Below are positions 35,382-45,047 of a DNA stretch of 64,000 bases, in pieces. The stretch is from Acuticoccus mangrovi (GTDB lineage Bacteria; Pseudomonadota; Alphaproteobacteria; Rhizobiales; Amorphaceae). Within the stretch, counting starts at the first letter, position 1; every line of letters starts with the position of its first letter. The stretch is taken from positions 62,001 through 126,000 of the forward strand of contig NZ_JAEKJA010000006.1 in NCBI RefSeq assembly GCF_016411865.1, in the 5' to 3' direction. The notes below the pieces were generated by a model, which ran no database searches, was not told the DNA's origin, and saw only the letters and a list, made by a program, of their open reading frames with translations. A program made the position numbers and the translations under genes.

Positions 35382-37952
35382 ATGACGGCCGGACGCGGAC
35401 GATGGGAGGCCGGCGGCGGCGCAGTCGATCGGAGCCGATCGCTGTTGTTCAGCTTCGAGGGCAGGGCGATGGCCGGCCTCGAAGGGGACACCGTCGCCTC
35501 CGCCCTCCTGGCGAACGGCGAGCGCGTTCTCGGCGTCGGCCCGCGCGGGCGTCCGCTCGGCATCCTGGACGACACGCCTTTCGACCCGGGCATGGTGGTG
35601 ACGGCCGAGGGAGCGCCGCTCGCCGTCGGGCGCCCGCTGTGCGAGGGCGTCGCGCTGGCGCGTGCCCCTCGGCCGCGACCCTCGGGGCCACGCGCGCTCG
35701 GCCTCGGCGGGCGGCTCGGCACCGCGCTGCGGCGGTTCGGCCAGCGGCCGGCGCCTGCCGAGGGGGTGCCCGTCTCGCCGCACGAGCATGCCCATCTCCA
35801 TACCGACGTGCTGGTCATCGGCGCCGGCCCCGCCGGCCTCATGGCGGCGCTGGAGGCGGCGCGCGCCGGGGCTCGTGTGGTGCTGAGCGAGGCACAGCGG
35901 GATGTCGGCGGCTGGCTCACGGCGGTTCCCTCGACCACTCGGCTCGACGCGCTGGCGCCCGACGCATTCATCGCCCGCACGCTCGGCTCGCTGCGTCAGC
36001 TCGAGGCTCGCCTTCTTCTGGGTGCCGTCGCGATCGAGGGGGCCACGGAGGGCGTGGTGACGCTCGCCGAGCCCATGGGCGCGGCGGCGACGCTCACCCG
36101 GCTGTGGCACGTCCACGCCCGCGAGGTGATCCTCGCCACCGGGCTCGCCGAGCGCATGCTCGCCTTTCGCGGCAACGATCGCCCCGGGGTGATGCGGGCG
36201 TCGGCGGTCGCGCGGTTCGCCCGTCGCTTCGGCGTGCGGGCCGGCACCGAGGCGGTGCTGATCACCAGCGGCGGCCCCGCCGACGACGTCGCCGCGACGA
36301 TGGCCGAGGCCGGCATCGCCGTGGTGGCGACGGTGGACGTCGCCGCGCCGCGCGAGCGCGTGATGCGCGTGGTGGGCCGGCAGGGTGTGGAGGGGGTCGA
36401 GATCGCCGCCGCGGGGCGGGCGCGGCTCGTCCGCTGCGACCTCGTCGCCGTTGCGGGCGGGGTCGTGCCGCGGACGATCCCCGGCCCGGGGAGCGGCGAG
36501 GAGCGGGGCGGATGGCGCCGCGTCGGTGGCGCGGCGGGCGTGCTCGACCTCGCCGAGGCGCTGGAGGCCGGCGCCGCCGCCGGCCGGGCCGCCGCATCCG
36601 GCGACGGCGTGGCGCGACGCATCTCCGTCGCGGGGGCCGGGCGCTGCGCTGCGGGACCCGAGCCCGCGATCGTCGCTCGGGCCGACGTCTTCCTCGACAC
36701 GCGCCGCACCCTGACGGCAGCCGACATCCGCCGGGCGCGCGATCCGGCGGCGATCCTCGCTGCGGCGGGGCCCGGCGAGAAGGGCTTGATCGCCGCGGCT
36801 CTCGGTGGCCGGGCCGCCTCGCTCCTCGCCGAGGCGGAGCGACGGCAGGCGATGCCGCTTGCCGAGCCGGCGGTGGCGCCGGTGGTGACGCGCGTGCGGC
36901 GCTCACCGGTGCATGCGGCGCACCGGGAGGCGGGCGCAGTGTTCGAGCACCACCATGGCTGGGCGCGCCCCGTCGCCTTCCCGCACGCGGGAGAAGGGCC
37001 GGCGGACGCGGCCTGCCGCGAGGCGCTCGCCGCACGCGAGGCGGCGGCTCTCTTCGATGCGAGCGGCCTCGGCCGCGTCCTCGCCGCCGGTCCGAGCCTC
37101 GCCGACGCGCTCCGCCGGCTTTCCGGGAGCACCGAGCCCGTCGACCCCGCAGTGCATCGCCTGTTGCCGGCGATCGGCGAGGACGGGTGCGTCCTCGATG
37201 CGCTGCAGCTCGTGCCGGCGGGGGAGGGCGTCCACCTCGTGGGCCGCGGTCCGGCGGACGCGGTGATTGCGCGCTTGATCGCCATCGATCCGGAGCTCCT
37301 CGTCGCCGACATCACCGATGTGGCGACGCCCTTCGTGCTGCACGGACCGCAGAGCGCCGTCGTGCTCGATGCCGTGCTCGACGCGCCGCTGGTGGAGGGC
37401 GTGCGCAGCGTCGGCCGGGCGCGGGCGACGCTCGGCGGGGTCGACGTGCACATCACGCCGGAGCGCGAGCTCGGCGGCGCCGGCTTCCGCATCGACGTGC
37501 CGACGCCCTTTGCGGCGGCGGCGTGGGTCCGCCTCGCCAACGCCGCGTGGTCGGCCGGGGGCAGCATCGCGGGGTGGGGCGCGGCCCGCATTCTCGGGGT
37601 CGAGGCGGGGCGGGCGCCGCTGGCCGCGGCGACGGCGGCCAAGGCCTCGGCGGCCGAGCTGGGATTGGGGCTCCTGTCGAGCGACGTGCGGCGGCTCCTC
37701 GTCGGGCTGGAGCCACTCGGCGCGGCGGCGCCCTCCGTTGGGGCGCGGCTCGTCGCGACCCGTCGTCGGGCGCAGAAGACGGTGGCGCTCGGCGAGGTGA
37801 TCGCCAGCGAGCGCTCGCTGTTCCTCCGCCGCGGGGTGGCGTTGGCGTTGATGACGCGCGGCGCGGCGCGGATGGGTGACGTGCTCTATGCCGTCGACGG
37901 GCGCTCCACCACCGCGGTCCGCGTCGGCCCGCCCTCGGCGCTCACGGGGTGA
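35382..37952 (+). CDS. soxA: Sarcosine oxidase alpha-subunit-like protein
   Basis: Large flavoprotein of 856 residues with the domain order of heterotetrameric sarcosine oxidase alpha (SoxA). An N-terminal ferredoxin-like fold (about 15-80, GLEGDTVASALLANGERVLG) is followed by an FAD/NAD domain beginning LVIGAGPAGLMAALEAARAGA near residue 145 and a GCV_T-type folate domain from about 510 (AAALFDASGLGRVLAAGP). It is around 100 or more residues shorter than typical SoxA. The enzyme demethylates sarcosine to glycine with 5,10-methylene-THF. SoxB and SoxD, needed for that reaction, are not encoded beside it, so the substrate could differ. The ribosome site is weak and the start is the first ATG of the domain. 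Confidence 0.8.
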   Translation: MTAGRGRWEAGGGAVDRSRSLLFSFEGRAMAGLEGDTVASALLANGERVLGVGPRGRPLGILDDTPFDPGMVVTAEGAPLAVGRPLCEGVALARAPRPRPSGPRALGLGGRLGTALRRFGQRPAPAEGVPVSPHEHAHLHTDVLVIGAGPAGLMAALEAARAGARVVLSEAQRDVGGWLTAVPSTTRLDALAPDAFIARTLGSLRQLEARLLLGAVAIEGATEGVVTLAEPMGAAATLTRLWHVHAREVILATGLAERMLAFRGNDRPGVMRASAVARFARRFGVRAGTEAVLITSGGPADDVAATMAEAGIAVVATVDVAAPRERVMRVVGRQGVEGVEIAAAGRARLVRCDLVAVAGGVVPRTIPGPGSGEERGGWRRVGGAAGVLDLAEALEAGAAAGRAAASGDGVARRISVAGAGRCAAGPEPAIVARADVFLDTRRTLTAADIRRARDPAAILAAAGPGEKGLIAAALGGRAASLLAEAERRQAMPLAEPAVAPVVTRVRRSPVHAAHREAGAVFEHHHGWARPVAFPHAGEGPADAACREALAAREAAALFDASGLGRVLAAGPSLADALRRLSGSTEPVDPAVHRLLPAIGEDGCVLDALQLVPAGEGVHLVGRGPADAVIARLIAIDPELLVADITDVATPFVLHGPQSAVVLDAVLDAPLVEGVRSVGRARATLGGVDVHITPERELGGAGFRIDVPTPFAAAAWVRLANAAWSAGGSIAGWGAARILGVEAGRAPLAAATAAKASAAELGLGLLSSDVRRLLVGLEPLGAAAPSVGARLVATRRRAQKTVALGEVIASERSLFLRRGVALALMTRGAARMGDVLYAVDGRSTTAVRVGPPSALTG

Positions 37953-37956
37953 GGCG

Positions 37957-38598
37957 ATGATCGTGCCGCTCGTTTCGACCTCGCCTCTCGGCGGTCTCGA
38001 CCTCGCCGCGCGCGACGGCAGCATCGCGCTCCGCGAGGCCGGTCCGTTCGCCTACCTCCTGCTGCGGATGCGCCAAGGCGACAAGGCGGCGACCGCGCAG
38101 GCCCTCGGCGTCGATCTGCCCGACCCGGGCGCCGGTAGCCTCGCCCGGCCGACGCGGGGACCGGCTCGTGGCGGCGATCTCGGTCTCCTGCGCTGCGGCG
38201 TCGACGATCTGCTCATCCGCACCGGCCCGGCGCGGGCGAGCGCGGTGGTCGCCGAGATCGCGAGCGCCCTCGCGGCGACGCCGCACCTCCTGGTGGATCT
38301 CTCCGACGCCCTCGTCACCATGGTGTTGAGCGGGGCGGCGATGGAGACGGCGCTCGGCCGCGTGACCGAGCTCGACCTCAGGATGCTGGTGCCGGGCCGG
38401 GTGGTGGAGGCGACGCTGTCGGGTGCGCCGGCGAGGCTCTGGTGCTCGGCGCCGGCGCGCCTGGAGATCGTGGCGGCGAGCTCCGACGCACGGCATATCG
38501 GGATGGCGCTCGCCGCGGCGGGGCGGCCGCTCGGGCTCCCCGAGGGCCCCAGCGAGCCCGACATCCCCTGGCATCCGCCCGGCAGCGGCCCGCGCTGA
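37957..38598 (+). CDS. soxG: Sarcosine oxidase gamma-subunit-like protein
   Basis: Protein of 213 residues with the pattern of SoxG, the small subunit that packs against the alpha chain's folate domain. The key regions are DDLLIRTGPARA, LVDLSDALVTMVLSGAA, and the C-terminal EATLSGAPARLWCSAP and SSDARHIGMAL stretches. It begins four bases after soxA. A strong hairpin follows the stop. It supports the SoxA-like call because the family pair is normally encoded together, but the full soxBDAG set is missing here. Confidence 0.75.
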   Translation: MIVPLVSTSPLGGLDLAARDGSIALREAGPFAYLLLRMRQGDKAATAQALGVDLPDPGAGSLARPTRGPARGGDLGLLRCGVDDLLIRTGPARASAVVAEIASALAATPHLLVDLSDALVTMVLSGAAMETALGRVTELDLRMLVPGRVVEATLSGAPARLWCSAPARLEIVAASSDARHIGMALAAAGRPLGLPEGPSEPDIPWHPPGSGPR

Positions 38599-38604
38599 CG
38601 CCAA

Positions 38605-38629
38605 CGCCCGCTTTGCGGCAAAGCGGGCG
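38605..38629. terminator. Terminator between convergent soxG and opgH
   Basis: Eleven-bp perfect stem CGCCCGCTTTG / CAAAGCGGGCG with a three-base loop. It has no U-tract but lies exactly between two convergent genes, six bases after the soxG stop. Confidence 0.6.
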
Positions 38630-38661
38630 CCCGAGGGGAGATCGGAGACGGCGGCGGCGGT

Positions 38662-40791
38662 CTAGGCGGCCTTCGCCGCCTTGACCTTGGCATCCTCGCG
38701 CAAGGAGAGGGCCTTTTCGAGGAGGCAGGCGTCGGACACGACGCACAACCGCTCCGACGGGCAGAGCCAGCCGGTAAACTCCTCGAGGGTCGAGGCTTCC
38801 CCGAGCTTCACGGTGGCGAGGGCGCTGTTGGTGTCGAACTCGCCGCGCGGGCGGCCGCTCGCGGGTGTGAGGCCCTGGATGTGGGAGCGCAGGAGGTGCG
38901 GATCGTCGGCGAGGGCGAGGAGGGCGTCGCGCGGCGGCTCTGCGGGGAAGCGCGCGGCGAGCCGGCGGGCGGTCCGCAGGATCGTGGGGGGCCGGCTCTC
39001 CTGCGGCGTCAGCATGACGTAGCCCTTGCGCAGCTTGCGGCCGAGCCATTCCGATCCCACGAACTTGGAGATCGGCACGGCGAAGACGAGGGCGAGGAGG
39101 GTCGGCGACATCCAGAGTGCGAGCGCCGGCGAGTGCATTAGCGCCACCACGCCGAGGCCGATGCCGACGAGGACATGCAGCATGTGGAACTGCGCCGCCG
39201 AGCGCCAGGGGATCACCCCGCCGCGCCGCGCCTGCGGCATCCACCCGACCGCGCGGCCGAGAAGGATCGAGGTGACGATGCCGGTCTGCGCCAGCATCAT
39301 GATCGGTGCGATGAGGGTGGAGATGACGAGCTCCACCACCGTGCCCTCAGTGACGCCGACCACGCCGCCCGAGCCCTTGCGCACCGAGCGCACCAGGAGG
39401 GCGCGAACGAAGCCCACCGCCTTCGGCAGCAGCAGCACGGCGAGCGAGATGAGAAAGAGGTTGATCATCCGCTCGGTGTCGAACGCCGGCCAGGTGGGGA
39501 AGAGGGCGAAGTTCTTCGGAAAATATTCGGGACGGATGACGGTCGCCTGCACCGCGAGGGCGATGCCGACGAGGATCAGGAACAGCCACACCGGGCTCAT
39601 CAGATAGGACAGGATGCCGATGAGGAGGTGGGCCCGGTTGACGGTCTTGATGCCGGCGGCGGGCAGGATGCGGGCGTGCTGAAGGTTGCCCTGGGCCCAG
39701 CGGCGGTCGCGCTTGATGAGGCCGAAGAGGTCCGTCGGCGCCCCCTCGTAGGAGCCGATGATGTCCGGCCGCATGGTGACGCTCCATCCGGCGCGGCGGA
39801 TGAGGGCGGCCTCCACGAAATCGTGGCTGAGGATGGTGCCACCGAAGGGCGGCTTGCCGGGAAGCTGCGGCAGTCCCGCCGCCTCGGCGAAGGCCACCAT
39901 GCGGATGATGGCGTTGTGACCCCAATAGTTGCCGTCCTCGCCCTGCCAGGCGGCGACGCCCTCGGCGACCACGGGGCCGGTGATGGTGTTGGCGAACTGC
40001 TGGGCGCGGGCGAAGGGGGTCGTCGCGCCGATGAGGACCGGCGTCGTCTGGATGATGCCGGCGTCGGGATCGGCGACCATCGCGTCGCGCAGGCCGACGA
40101 GGCACTCGCCGGTCATCAGGCTGTCGGCGTCGAGCACGACCATGTGGTCGTAGCGGCCACCCCAACGGCGCACGAAGTCGGCGACGTTGCCGGCCTTGCG
40201 GTGGACGTTCTCGCGCCGGCGCCGATACCAGACGCAGGTGGCGCCGGCGAGCTCGCGCAGCGTCGCGAGGGCGCGCTCCTCGGCGATCCAGGTTTCGGCG
40301 TTGGTGGTGTCGGAAAGGATGAAGACTTCGAAGTTGCTGCGTTCCGCGTCCGGCAGATCCTCGATCATGGCGGCGAGGGCGGAGAAGGTGTCGCGCGGAT
40401 CCTCGTTGTAGACGGGCATGATGATGGCGGTGCGGCCGGGCGGACCCTTGGGCGCATCGCCCGATCGAGCGTTGATCGGGAACAGCAGGCCGACGATCGC
40501 GTTTCCAGCTGAGAAGGCGATCCAGGCGAAGGCCACGGCGAACACGCCGACGAGCACCCACTCGAGGGCCGCCATGCCGCCGACCGAGGCGACGGCGTGC
40601 ATCTCGGTGACCGCGAAGATGGTCCCGGCGAGGGTGACGAGCAGCAGAATCGTACGCGCGGCGATGGTGGCGAGGGAGGGGCCACGGGCCCGGCGGCGCC
40701 GGGCGGAACTATTCTTGGGCGGAGCGATGTCGAGCGACTGCTCCGGCATGGAGAGAGGGGAAGAGGGCGGCGTGTAGCTCAGCTGGTCCAT
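38662..40791 (-). CDS. opgH: Periplasmic glucan glucosyltransferase OpgH
   Basis: Inner-membrane glycosyltransferase of family 2 that extends and exports the beta-glucan backbone of osmoregulated periplasmic glucans, 709 residues. About eight membrane helices surround a cytoplasmic GT2 domain. The GT2 signatures are IIMPVYNEDPRDTFSAL, MVVLDADSLMTGECL (DxD), and LIKRDRRWAQGN (QxxRW-type). A long C-terminal cytoplasmic part follows. The start overlaps the opgG stop by 13 bases, so the pair is translationally coupled, as in other opgGH operons. Confidence 0.95.
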   Translation of the reverse strand: MDQLSYTPPSSPLSMPEQSLDIAPPKNSSARRRRARGPSLATIAARTILLLVTLAGTIFAVTEMHAVASVGGMAALEWVLVGVFAVAFAWIAFSAGNAIVGLLFPINARSGDAPKGPPGRTAIIMPVYNEDPRDTFSALAAMIEDLPDAERSNFEVFILSDTTNAETWIAEERALATLRELAGATCVWYRRRRENVHRKAGNVADFVRRWGGRYDHMVVLDADSLMTGECLVGLRDAMVADPDAGIIQTTPVLIGATTPFARAQQFANTITGPVVAEGVAAWQGEDGNYWGHNAIIRMVAFAEAAGLPQLPGKPPFGGTILSHDFVEAALIRRAGWSVTMRPDIIGSYEGAPTDLFGLIKRDRRWAQGNLQHARILPAAGIKTVNRAHLLIGILSYLMSPVWLFLILVGIALAVQATVIRPEYFPKNFALFPTWPAFDTERMINLFLISLAVLLLPKAVGFVRALLVRSVRKGSGGVVGVTEGTVVELVISTLIAPIMMLAQTGIVTSILLGRAVGWMPQARRGGVIPWRSAAQFHMLHVLVGIGLGVVALMHSPALALWMSPTLLALVFAVPISKFVGSEWLGRKLRKGYVMLTPQESRPPTILRTARRLAARFPAEPPRDALLALADDPHLLRSHIQGLTPASGRPRGEFDTNSALATVKLGEASTLEEFTGWLCPSERLCVVSDACLLEKALSLREDAKVKAAKAA

Positions 40792-42320
40792 CTGAACACC
40801 CAGCGTTCTCCTGCAGGGCCTTGTGGGGTGTTAAGCGTCAAGCGCAGTTCGCTGCTCTCGGCGCCGTCGGTATCCAGCTCGAAGCTGGTACGCAGCACAT
40901 CGGGCTCCGGAGTGGGGTAGAAGGTGATGTTCACCGCCTTCCCCGCAGAGCACTCCACATCAACGGAGATCCCGTCGATTGGTTGCCCGTTCATCGCAAA
41001 ATCGATCACAAAAAGTCGTCGAGTGCCGTGAAAGTTCTGCCCCTGCCGGGTCGCAATGACACGCGGACCTTGCGTGACGGCTGCGGCGGCGCTGTCCCAA
41101 TGGATACGATAGGTCAGGCTGAACGGTTCGCCAGCAATAATTGGTTGGTTGGGTTGCCAATAGGTAACGATGTTGTCGTTGGTTTCGTTCTCCGTCGGAA
41201 TCTCGAAGAGGACCACCGCGCCGCCGCCCCAGTCGCCGATGGGTTCGACCCAGGCGGTCGGGCGCGTCTCGTAGCGCGCCTCGGCGTCCTGATAGTCCGA
41301 ATAGTGGCGCTTGCGCTGGACGAGGCCGAAGCCGCGCGGAGTGGAATCGACGAAGGCCGAGACCTGGAGCCGCTGCGGGTTCATGATCGGCCGCCACAGC
41401 CACTCCCCGGCGCCGGTGAAGATCGATAGCCCGCCCGAATCGTGCACCGCGTCGCGATAGTCGTCGAAGGCGTGGCGGTTGATGGCGTCGAACAGGAACA
41501 TCGAGGAGAAGGGGGCGAAGCCCACCGTCTTGATGTCGGTGCGGGGAAAGAGGGTGAGCTCGACGTCGGTGACGGTGGCGTCGCCCGGCCGGATGGTGAT
41601 GCGGTAGGCGCCGGTGGTGGACGGCGAATCGAGGAGCGCATGCACCACCACCGCCTTCGCCCCCTCCGGCGGGCGCTCGATCCAGAACGAGCGGAACACC
41701 GGGAATTCCTCGCCCGTCGGCCGGCCGGTGTTGATGGCGAGGCCGCGGGCGGACAGGCCGTAGTTCTCGCCGGCGCCGACGGCGCGGAAGTAGCTCGCGC
41801 CCTGGAACACGGCGAACTCGTCGAGCACGCCGGGCTGGTTGAGCTCGGAGCGGAGGCGGAAGCCTGAAAAGGGAATATTTCCTTCCGGCACGACCGTCGC
41901 CGCCGGCGGGCGGAAAACGAACATTTCCCGGTCGAAGATGATCCGCTGAGCCTGGTCGCCGTTGACGTACCAGAGGTCGACCGGCTGGTTGTAGACGAAA
42001 CCGGCAAGGAGCGGATCAAAATAGAAGCGGTTTGCCGGCGAAAGAGGCATCGGCCAGTCGGGGCCCGGCTGCATGGCGCGGTACGCGTCGTAACCCATGG
42101 CGGTCAATTCGTCTGACACCTCGCCGCGGCGGTCCTGGAAGGGCTGCTCCGACAGGGCGCGCGCCGCGGCGGCGAGGCGGGCGCGGGAGAACGGCACGGT
42201 CTCACCGAACACGCTCGCCTCGGCGCTGCCGATCAAGGCCAGCTGTGAACCAATTCCCAGCGCAGATGCGGTGGCCGTCGCCGCCGCTCCCGCCAGAAGG
42301 TGCCGTCTGGCCAATGACAT
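40779..42320 (-). CDS. opgG: Periplasmic glucan biosynthesis protein OpgG/OpgD
   Basis: Periplasmic partner of OpgH, 513 residues. The signal has a twin-arginine-like start (SLARRHLLAGAAA) typical of OpgD, rather than a simple Sec signal. I chose the ATG at 42320 because TAGGAG lies eight bases upstream; a GTG 27 bases further would add nine residues. Landmarks are FQGASYFRAVGAGENYGLSA, GLAINTG, EEFPVFRSFWIE and GDWGGGAVVLFEIPTENE. The other OpgG/D paralogue in the window (18654-20234) shares this order of motifs, but it has a Sec-type signal and no opgH partner. Confidence 0.93.
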   Translation of the reverse strand: MSLARRHLLAGAAATATASALGIGSQLALIGSAEASVFGETVPFSRARLAAAARALSEQPFQDRRGEVSDELTAMGYDAYRAMQPGPDWPMPLSPANRFYFDPLLAGFVYNQPVDLWYVNGDQAQRIIFDREMFVFRPPAATVVPEGNIPFSGFRLRSELNQPGVLDEFAVFQGASYFRAVGAGENYGLSARGLAINTGRPTGEEFPVFRSFWIERPPEGAKAVVVHALLDSPSTTGAYRITIRPGDATVTDVELTLFPRTDIKTVGFAPFSSMFLFDAINRHAFDDYRDAVHDSGGLSIFTGAGEWLWRPIMNPQRLQVSAFVDSTPRGFGLVQRKRHYSDYQDAEARYETRPTAWVEPIGDWGGGAVVLFEIPTENETNDNIVTYWQPNQPIIAGEPFSLTYRIHWDSAAAAVTQGPRVIATRQGQNFHGTRRLFVIDFAMNGQPIDGISVDVECSAGKAVNITFYPTPEPDVLRTSFELDTDGAESSELRLTLNTPQGPAGERWVFRWTS

Positions 42321-42452
42321 TCGCCGGTCTCCTATCCTAGTACCCACGGTGTTTCGATCGTCCCGAAGCGGGCCGCGGCGCGCTCCGCTGGCCGGTGAGG
42401 ATCAGTTTTTACCGTTGCACTACAGCAATGTGTGTGCCGCACTGAACAATCC

Positions 42453-42863
42453 TTAGCCTGCGAATGCGGACTGAATGTGCGCAACTAGCGGCGCGTCCGC
42501 GGCGGGCATCTCGAATGTGGACAACGCGGCCGGGTCGACGAACCGCACCGCGGCCACTTCGCGCGGCGTCGGATCGCCGCCCCAGGCGCGACATATATAG
42601 AGCGGCATGAGGAGATGAAATGCCTCATAGCCGTGACTGGCGAAGGTGAGGGGGATCAGGTCGCGTTCGGCGGCGTCGATGCCGAGCTCCTCGTCGAGCT
42701 CGCGACAGAGTGCCGCTTCCGGGGTTTCCCCGGCTTCGACCTTGCCGCCGGGAAACTCCCACATTCCGGCCATCGACTTGCCGGCCGGGCGCTGGGTGAT
42801 GAGGATGCGTCCGGCCTCGTCGACGAGGGCCGCGGCGACGACGAGAAGCAGTTTCCCCGTCAT
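42453..42863 (-). CDS. mutT: NUDIX hydrolase, MutT type (8-oxo-dGTP diphosphatase)
   Basis: Small cytoplasmic hydrolase of 136 residues that removes oxidised dGTP from the nucleotide pool. The Nudix box GGKVEAGETPEAALCRELDEELG has all catalytic positions. The sequence ILITQRPAGKSMAGMWEFPGG around it is typical of MutT itself. It follows argJ by ten bases and is the last gene of a leftward ppi-argJ-mutT unit, an order found in many Hyphomicrobiales. Confidence 0.93.
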   Translation of the reverse strand: MTGKLLLVVAAALVDEAGRILITQRPAGKSMAGMWEFPGGKVEAGETPEAALCRELDEELGIDAAERDLIPLTFASHGYEAFHLLMPLYICRAWGGDPTPREVAAVRFVDPAALSTFEMPAADAPLVAHIQSAFAG

Positions 42864-42873
42864 GTGGGGGCCG

Positions 42874-44085
42874 TCAGGTTCGATAGTCGCCGTTGATGGC
42901 GACGTAGGCTTTCGTCAAGTCGCATGTCCAGACCGTATTGGTGCCCGAGCCGAGCCCGAGGTCCACCTTGATGGTGATCTCCGGCTTGCGCATGACGGCG
43001 GAGACCACCTCTTCGGAATAGGCCGGGTCGCGCTCGCCGTCGACGGCGACGCGCACGTTGCCGAACCAGATGGCGAGGCGATCGCGGTCGGCGGGCTCAC
43101 CCGCCTTGCCCACGGCCATGACGACGCGGCCCCAGTTGGCGTCCTCGCCGGCGATGGCGGTCTTCACCAGCGGCGAGTCGGCAATGGTGCGGGCGATCTT
43201 CTCGGCCGAGCTGTCGCTCTCGGCGCCCGCCACGGTCACCGCCACGAATTTCGTGCAGCCCTCGCCGTCCTTCACCACGAGATGGGCGAGCTCCAGGAGG
43301 AGATCGTCGAGCGCGTCGGCGAACGGGCCGGCGACGTCGGTGATCAGCACGTCGGCGGTGCCGGTGGCGAAGGCGATCACCGTGTCGGAGGTGGAAGTGT
43401 CGGAATCGACGGTGATCTTGTTGAAGCTCTTGGCGACGCCGTTCGACAGCATCGCCTTCAGGACGTCGGCCGGAATGTCGGCGTCGGTGGCGACGAAGGA
43501 GAGCATCGTCGCCATGTCCGGCGCGATCATGCCCGAGCCCTTGGCGATGCCGTTGATGGTGATCGTCTTGCCGCCGATCTCCACGCTGCGGCTCGCCGCC
43601 TTGGGATAGGTGTCGGTGGTCATGATGGCGCGGGCGGCATCATCCCAGCCCTCGGGGGAGAGGGAGCCGACGAGCTCGTCCATCACGGCGGCGAACTTCT
43701 CGGTCTGGAGCGGTTCGCCGATCACGCCGGTGGAGGCGAGCATCACCTCCTCCGGCGCGATGCCGAGCGCCTGCGCCACCATGTCGGCCGAGGCCTTGGT
43801 GGCGGCGCGGCCCTTCATCCCCGTGAAGGCGTTGGCGTTGCCCGAGTTGACGAGCAGCGCCCGCGCCTTGCCGTCTACGATGTTGGCGCGGCACCAGTCC
43901 ACCGCCGCCGAGGCGCAGCGGGACGTGGTGAACACGCCCGCCACCGTGGTGGCCTCCGCGAAGGCCATCAGCAGGACGTCCCTTCGCCCCTTGACCTTGA
44001 TCCCGGCCATGGCGGTTGCGATCGCGACACCGTCGAGAGCCGGCGGGTCGAAGGGGATGACGGGGGCGAAGGGGGATGGGGTCAT
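42874..44085 (-). CDS. argJ: Bifunctional ornithine acetyltransferase/N-acetylglutamate synthase
   Basis: ArgJ of 403 residues, which transfers acetyl from N-acetylornithine to glutamate in arginine synthesis. The self-cleaving site is the motif [12 protein letters not shown], where the Thr after the Ser becomes the N-terminal nucleophile of the beta chain. The family signatures [32 protein letters not shown] and the C-terminal [16 protein letters not shown] are present, so the protein is complete. It overlaps the ppi gene by four bases and is followed by mutT. Confidence 0.96.
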   Translation of the reverse strand: MTPSPFAPVIPFDPPALDGVAIATAMAGIKVKGRRDVLLMAFAEATTVAGVFTTSRCASAAVDWCRANIVDGKARALLVNSGNANAFTGMKGRAATKASADMVAQALGIAPEEVMLASTGVIGEPLQTEKFAAVMDELVGSLSPEGWDDAARAIMTTDTYPKAASRSVEIGGKTITINGIAKGSGMIAPDMATMLSFVATDADIPADVLKAMLSNGVAKSFNKITVDSDTSTSDTVIAFATGTADVLITDVAGPFADALDDLLLELAHLVVKDGEGCTKFVAVTVAGAESDSSAEKIARTIADSPLVKTAIAGEDANWGRVVMAVGKAGEPADRDRLAIWFGNVRVAVDGERDPAYSEEVVSAVMRKPEITIKVDLGLGSGTNTVWTCDLTKAYVAINGDYRT

Positions 44086-44900
44086 TGGGCGTCTTGAGGG
44101 GTCGTGCGTTCGATGGTCGCATTCTCTTTAAGCCGTGCGACCTCCTGAACATAGGCCTCACGTGTCATGATTTGGCGAATCTGATCCTTGACCTGATCAT
44201 AGGGGGGGATTTCGGCGATCCGTTTGTCGTCCAGTTTGATGATGTGCCAGCCGAACTGCGACTTCACCGGCTCCGTCGTCACCTCGCCGGGCTCCAAGGC
44301 GAAGGCCGCCGCCTCGAACTCGGGGACCATCTGCCCCTTGCCGAAGAAGCCGAGCGAGCCGCCGCGCTGGGCCGAGCCCGGATCCTGGCTGTTCTCCTGG
44401 GCGAGCTTGGCGAAGTCGGCGCCGCCCTCGATCTCCTTGATGAGCTCCTTGGCCTTGTCCTCGTCGGACACGAGGATGTGGGAGGCGCTGACCTCCTCGC
44501 GCGAGCCCATGTTGGCGACTTCCTCGTCGTAGCGAGCGTGCACCGCGTCCTCGGTGATCTTGGGGTTGATCACCTTGTCCATGTAGATTTCGCGCAGCGC
44601 CTGGGTGGTGAGGTAGGCGAGGCGGTGCTGGTAGTCCGGATCCTCGTCGTAGCCGGCCTTCTTCGCCGCGTCGGCGAGGACGTGCATGTCGATGACGAGG
44701 TTGGTCACCATCTCCTGGCGCTGCTCGGGGGGAACGCGGCTCATCGTGTCGCCGAGGGTGGCGTAGGCGAAGGCGACGTCGGCCATGGTGACCGGATCGC
44801 CGTTGACGGTGGCGACGACATCGGCGGGCTCTTGGGCGAGTGCCGATGTTGTGCCGAGCGCAGCAGCCATCGCCACGACGCCAAAGATACGCTTAAACAT
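44082..44900 (-). CDS. Periplasmic peptidyl-prolyl isomerase, parvulin type
   Basis: Exported folding catalyst of 272 residues. A Sec signal of 22 residues ends ALAQ. A SurA-like N-terminal helical region follows ([19 protein letters not shown]), and the rotamase domain occupies about 135-235 with [47 protein letters not shown] and [10 protein letters not shown]. This is a full PpiC domain. It is probably in the periplasm, where it helps fold outer-membrane proteins. It is divergent from secA and coupled to argJ through an ATGA overlap. Confidence 0.92.
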   Translation of the reverse strand: MFKRIFGVVAMAAALGTTSALAQEPADVVATVNGDPVTMADVAFAYATLGDTMSRVPPEQRQEMVTNLVIDMHVLADAAKKAGYDEDPDYQHRLAYLTTQALREIYMDKVINPKITEDAVHARYDEEVANMGSREEVSASHILVSDEDKAKELIKEIEGGADFAKLAQENSQDPGSAQRGGSLGFFGKGQMVPEFEAAAFALEPGEVTTEPVKSQFGWHIIKLDDKRIAEIPPYDQVKDQIRQIMTREAYVQEVARLKENATIERTTPQDAQ

Positions 44901-44936
44901 GGGTAAGGTCCCTCTTATGGGCGTAGGGCGCCTTGT

Positions 44937-44965
44937 TTGACATGCCCTCCCGCCAAACATATGTC
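44937..44965 (+). promoter_or_regulatory. Strong sigma-70 promoter of secA
   Basis: Consensus TTGACA (44937-44942), 17-base spacer, then TATGTC (44960-44965). Transcription would start near 44972 and give a 76-base leader before the ATG at 45048. This is the best promoter in the window by sequence. Confidence 0.6.
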
Positions 44966-45047
44966 GGATCGCGCGCGCCAGACAGCAATTTTGCCGCATA
45001 GCGCTGGTCGTTGCCGCGCGCCGCTCCGCTTCGACGAAGGAAATTGG

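Noticed and set aside
40765-40800. A tRNA-like GTAGCTCAGCTGGT sequence at the start of opgH
   Set aside because: It looks like a D-arm, but no anticodon arm, T-arm or acceptor stem follows. It is coding sequence of opgH and opgG.
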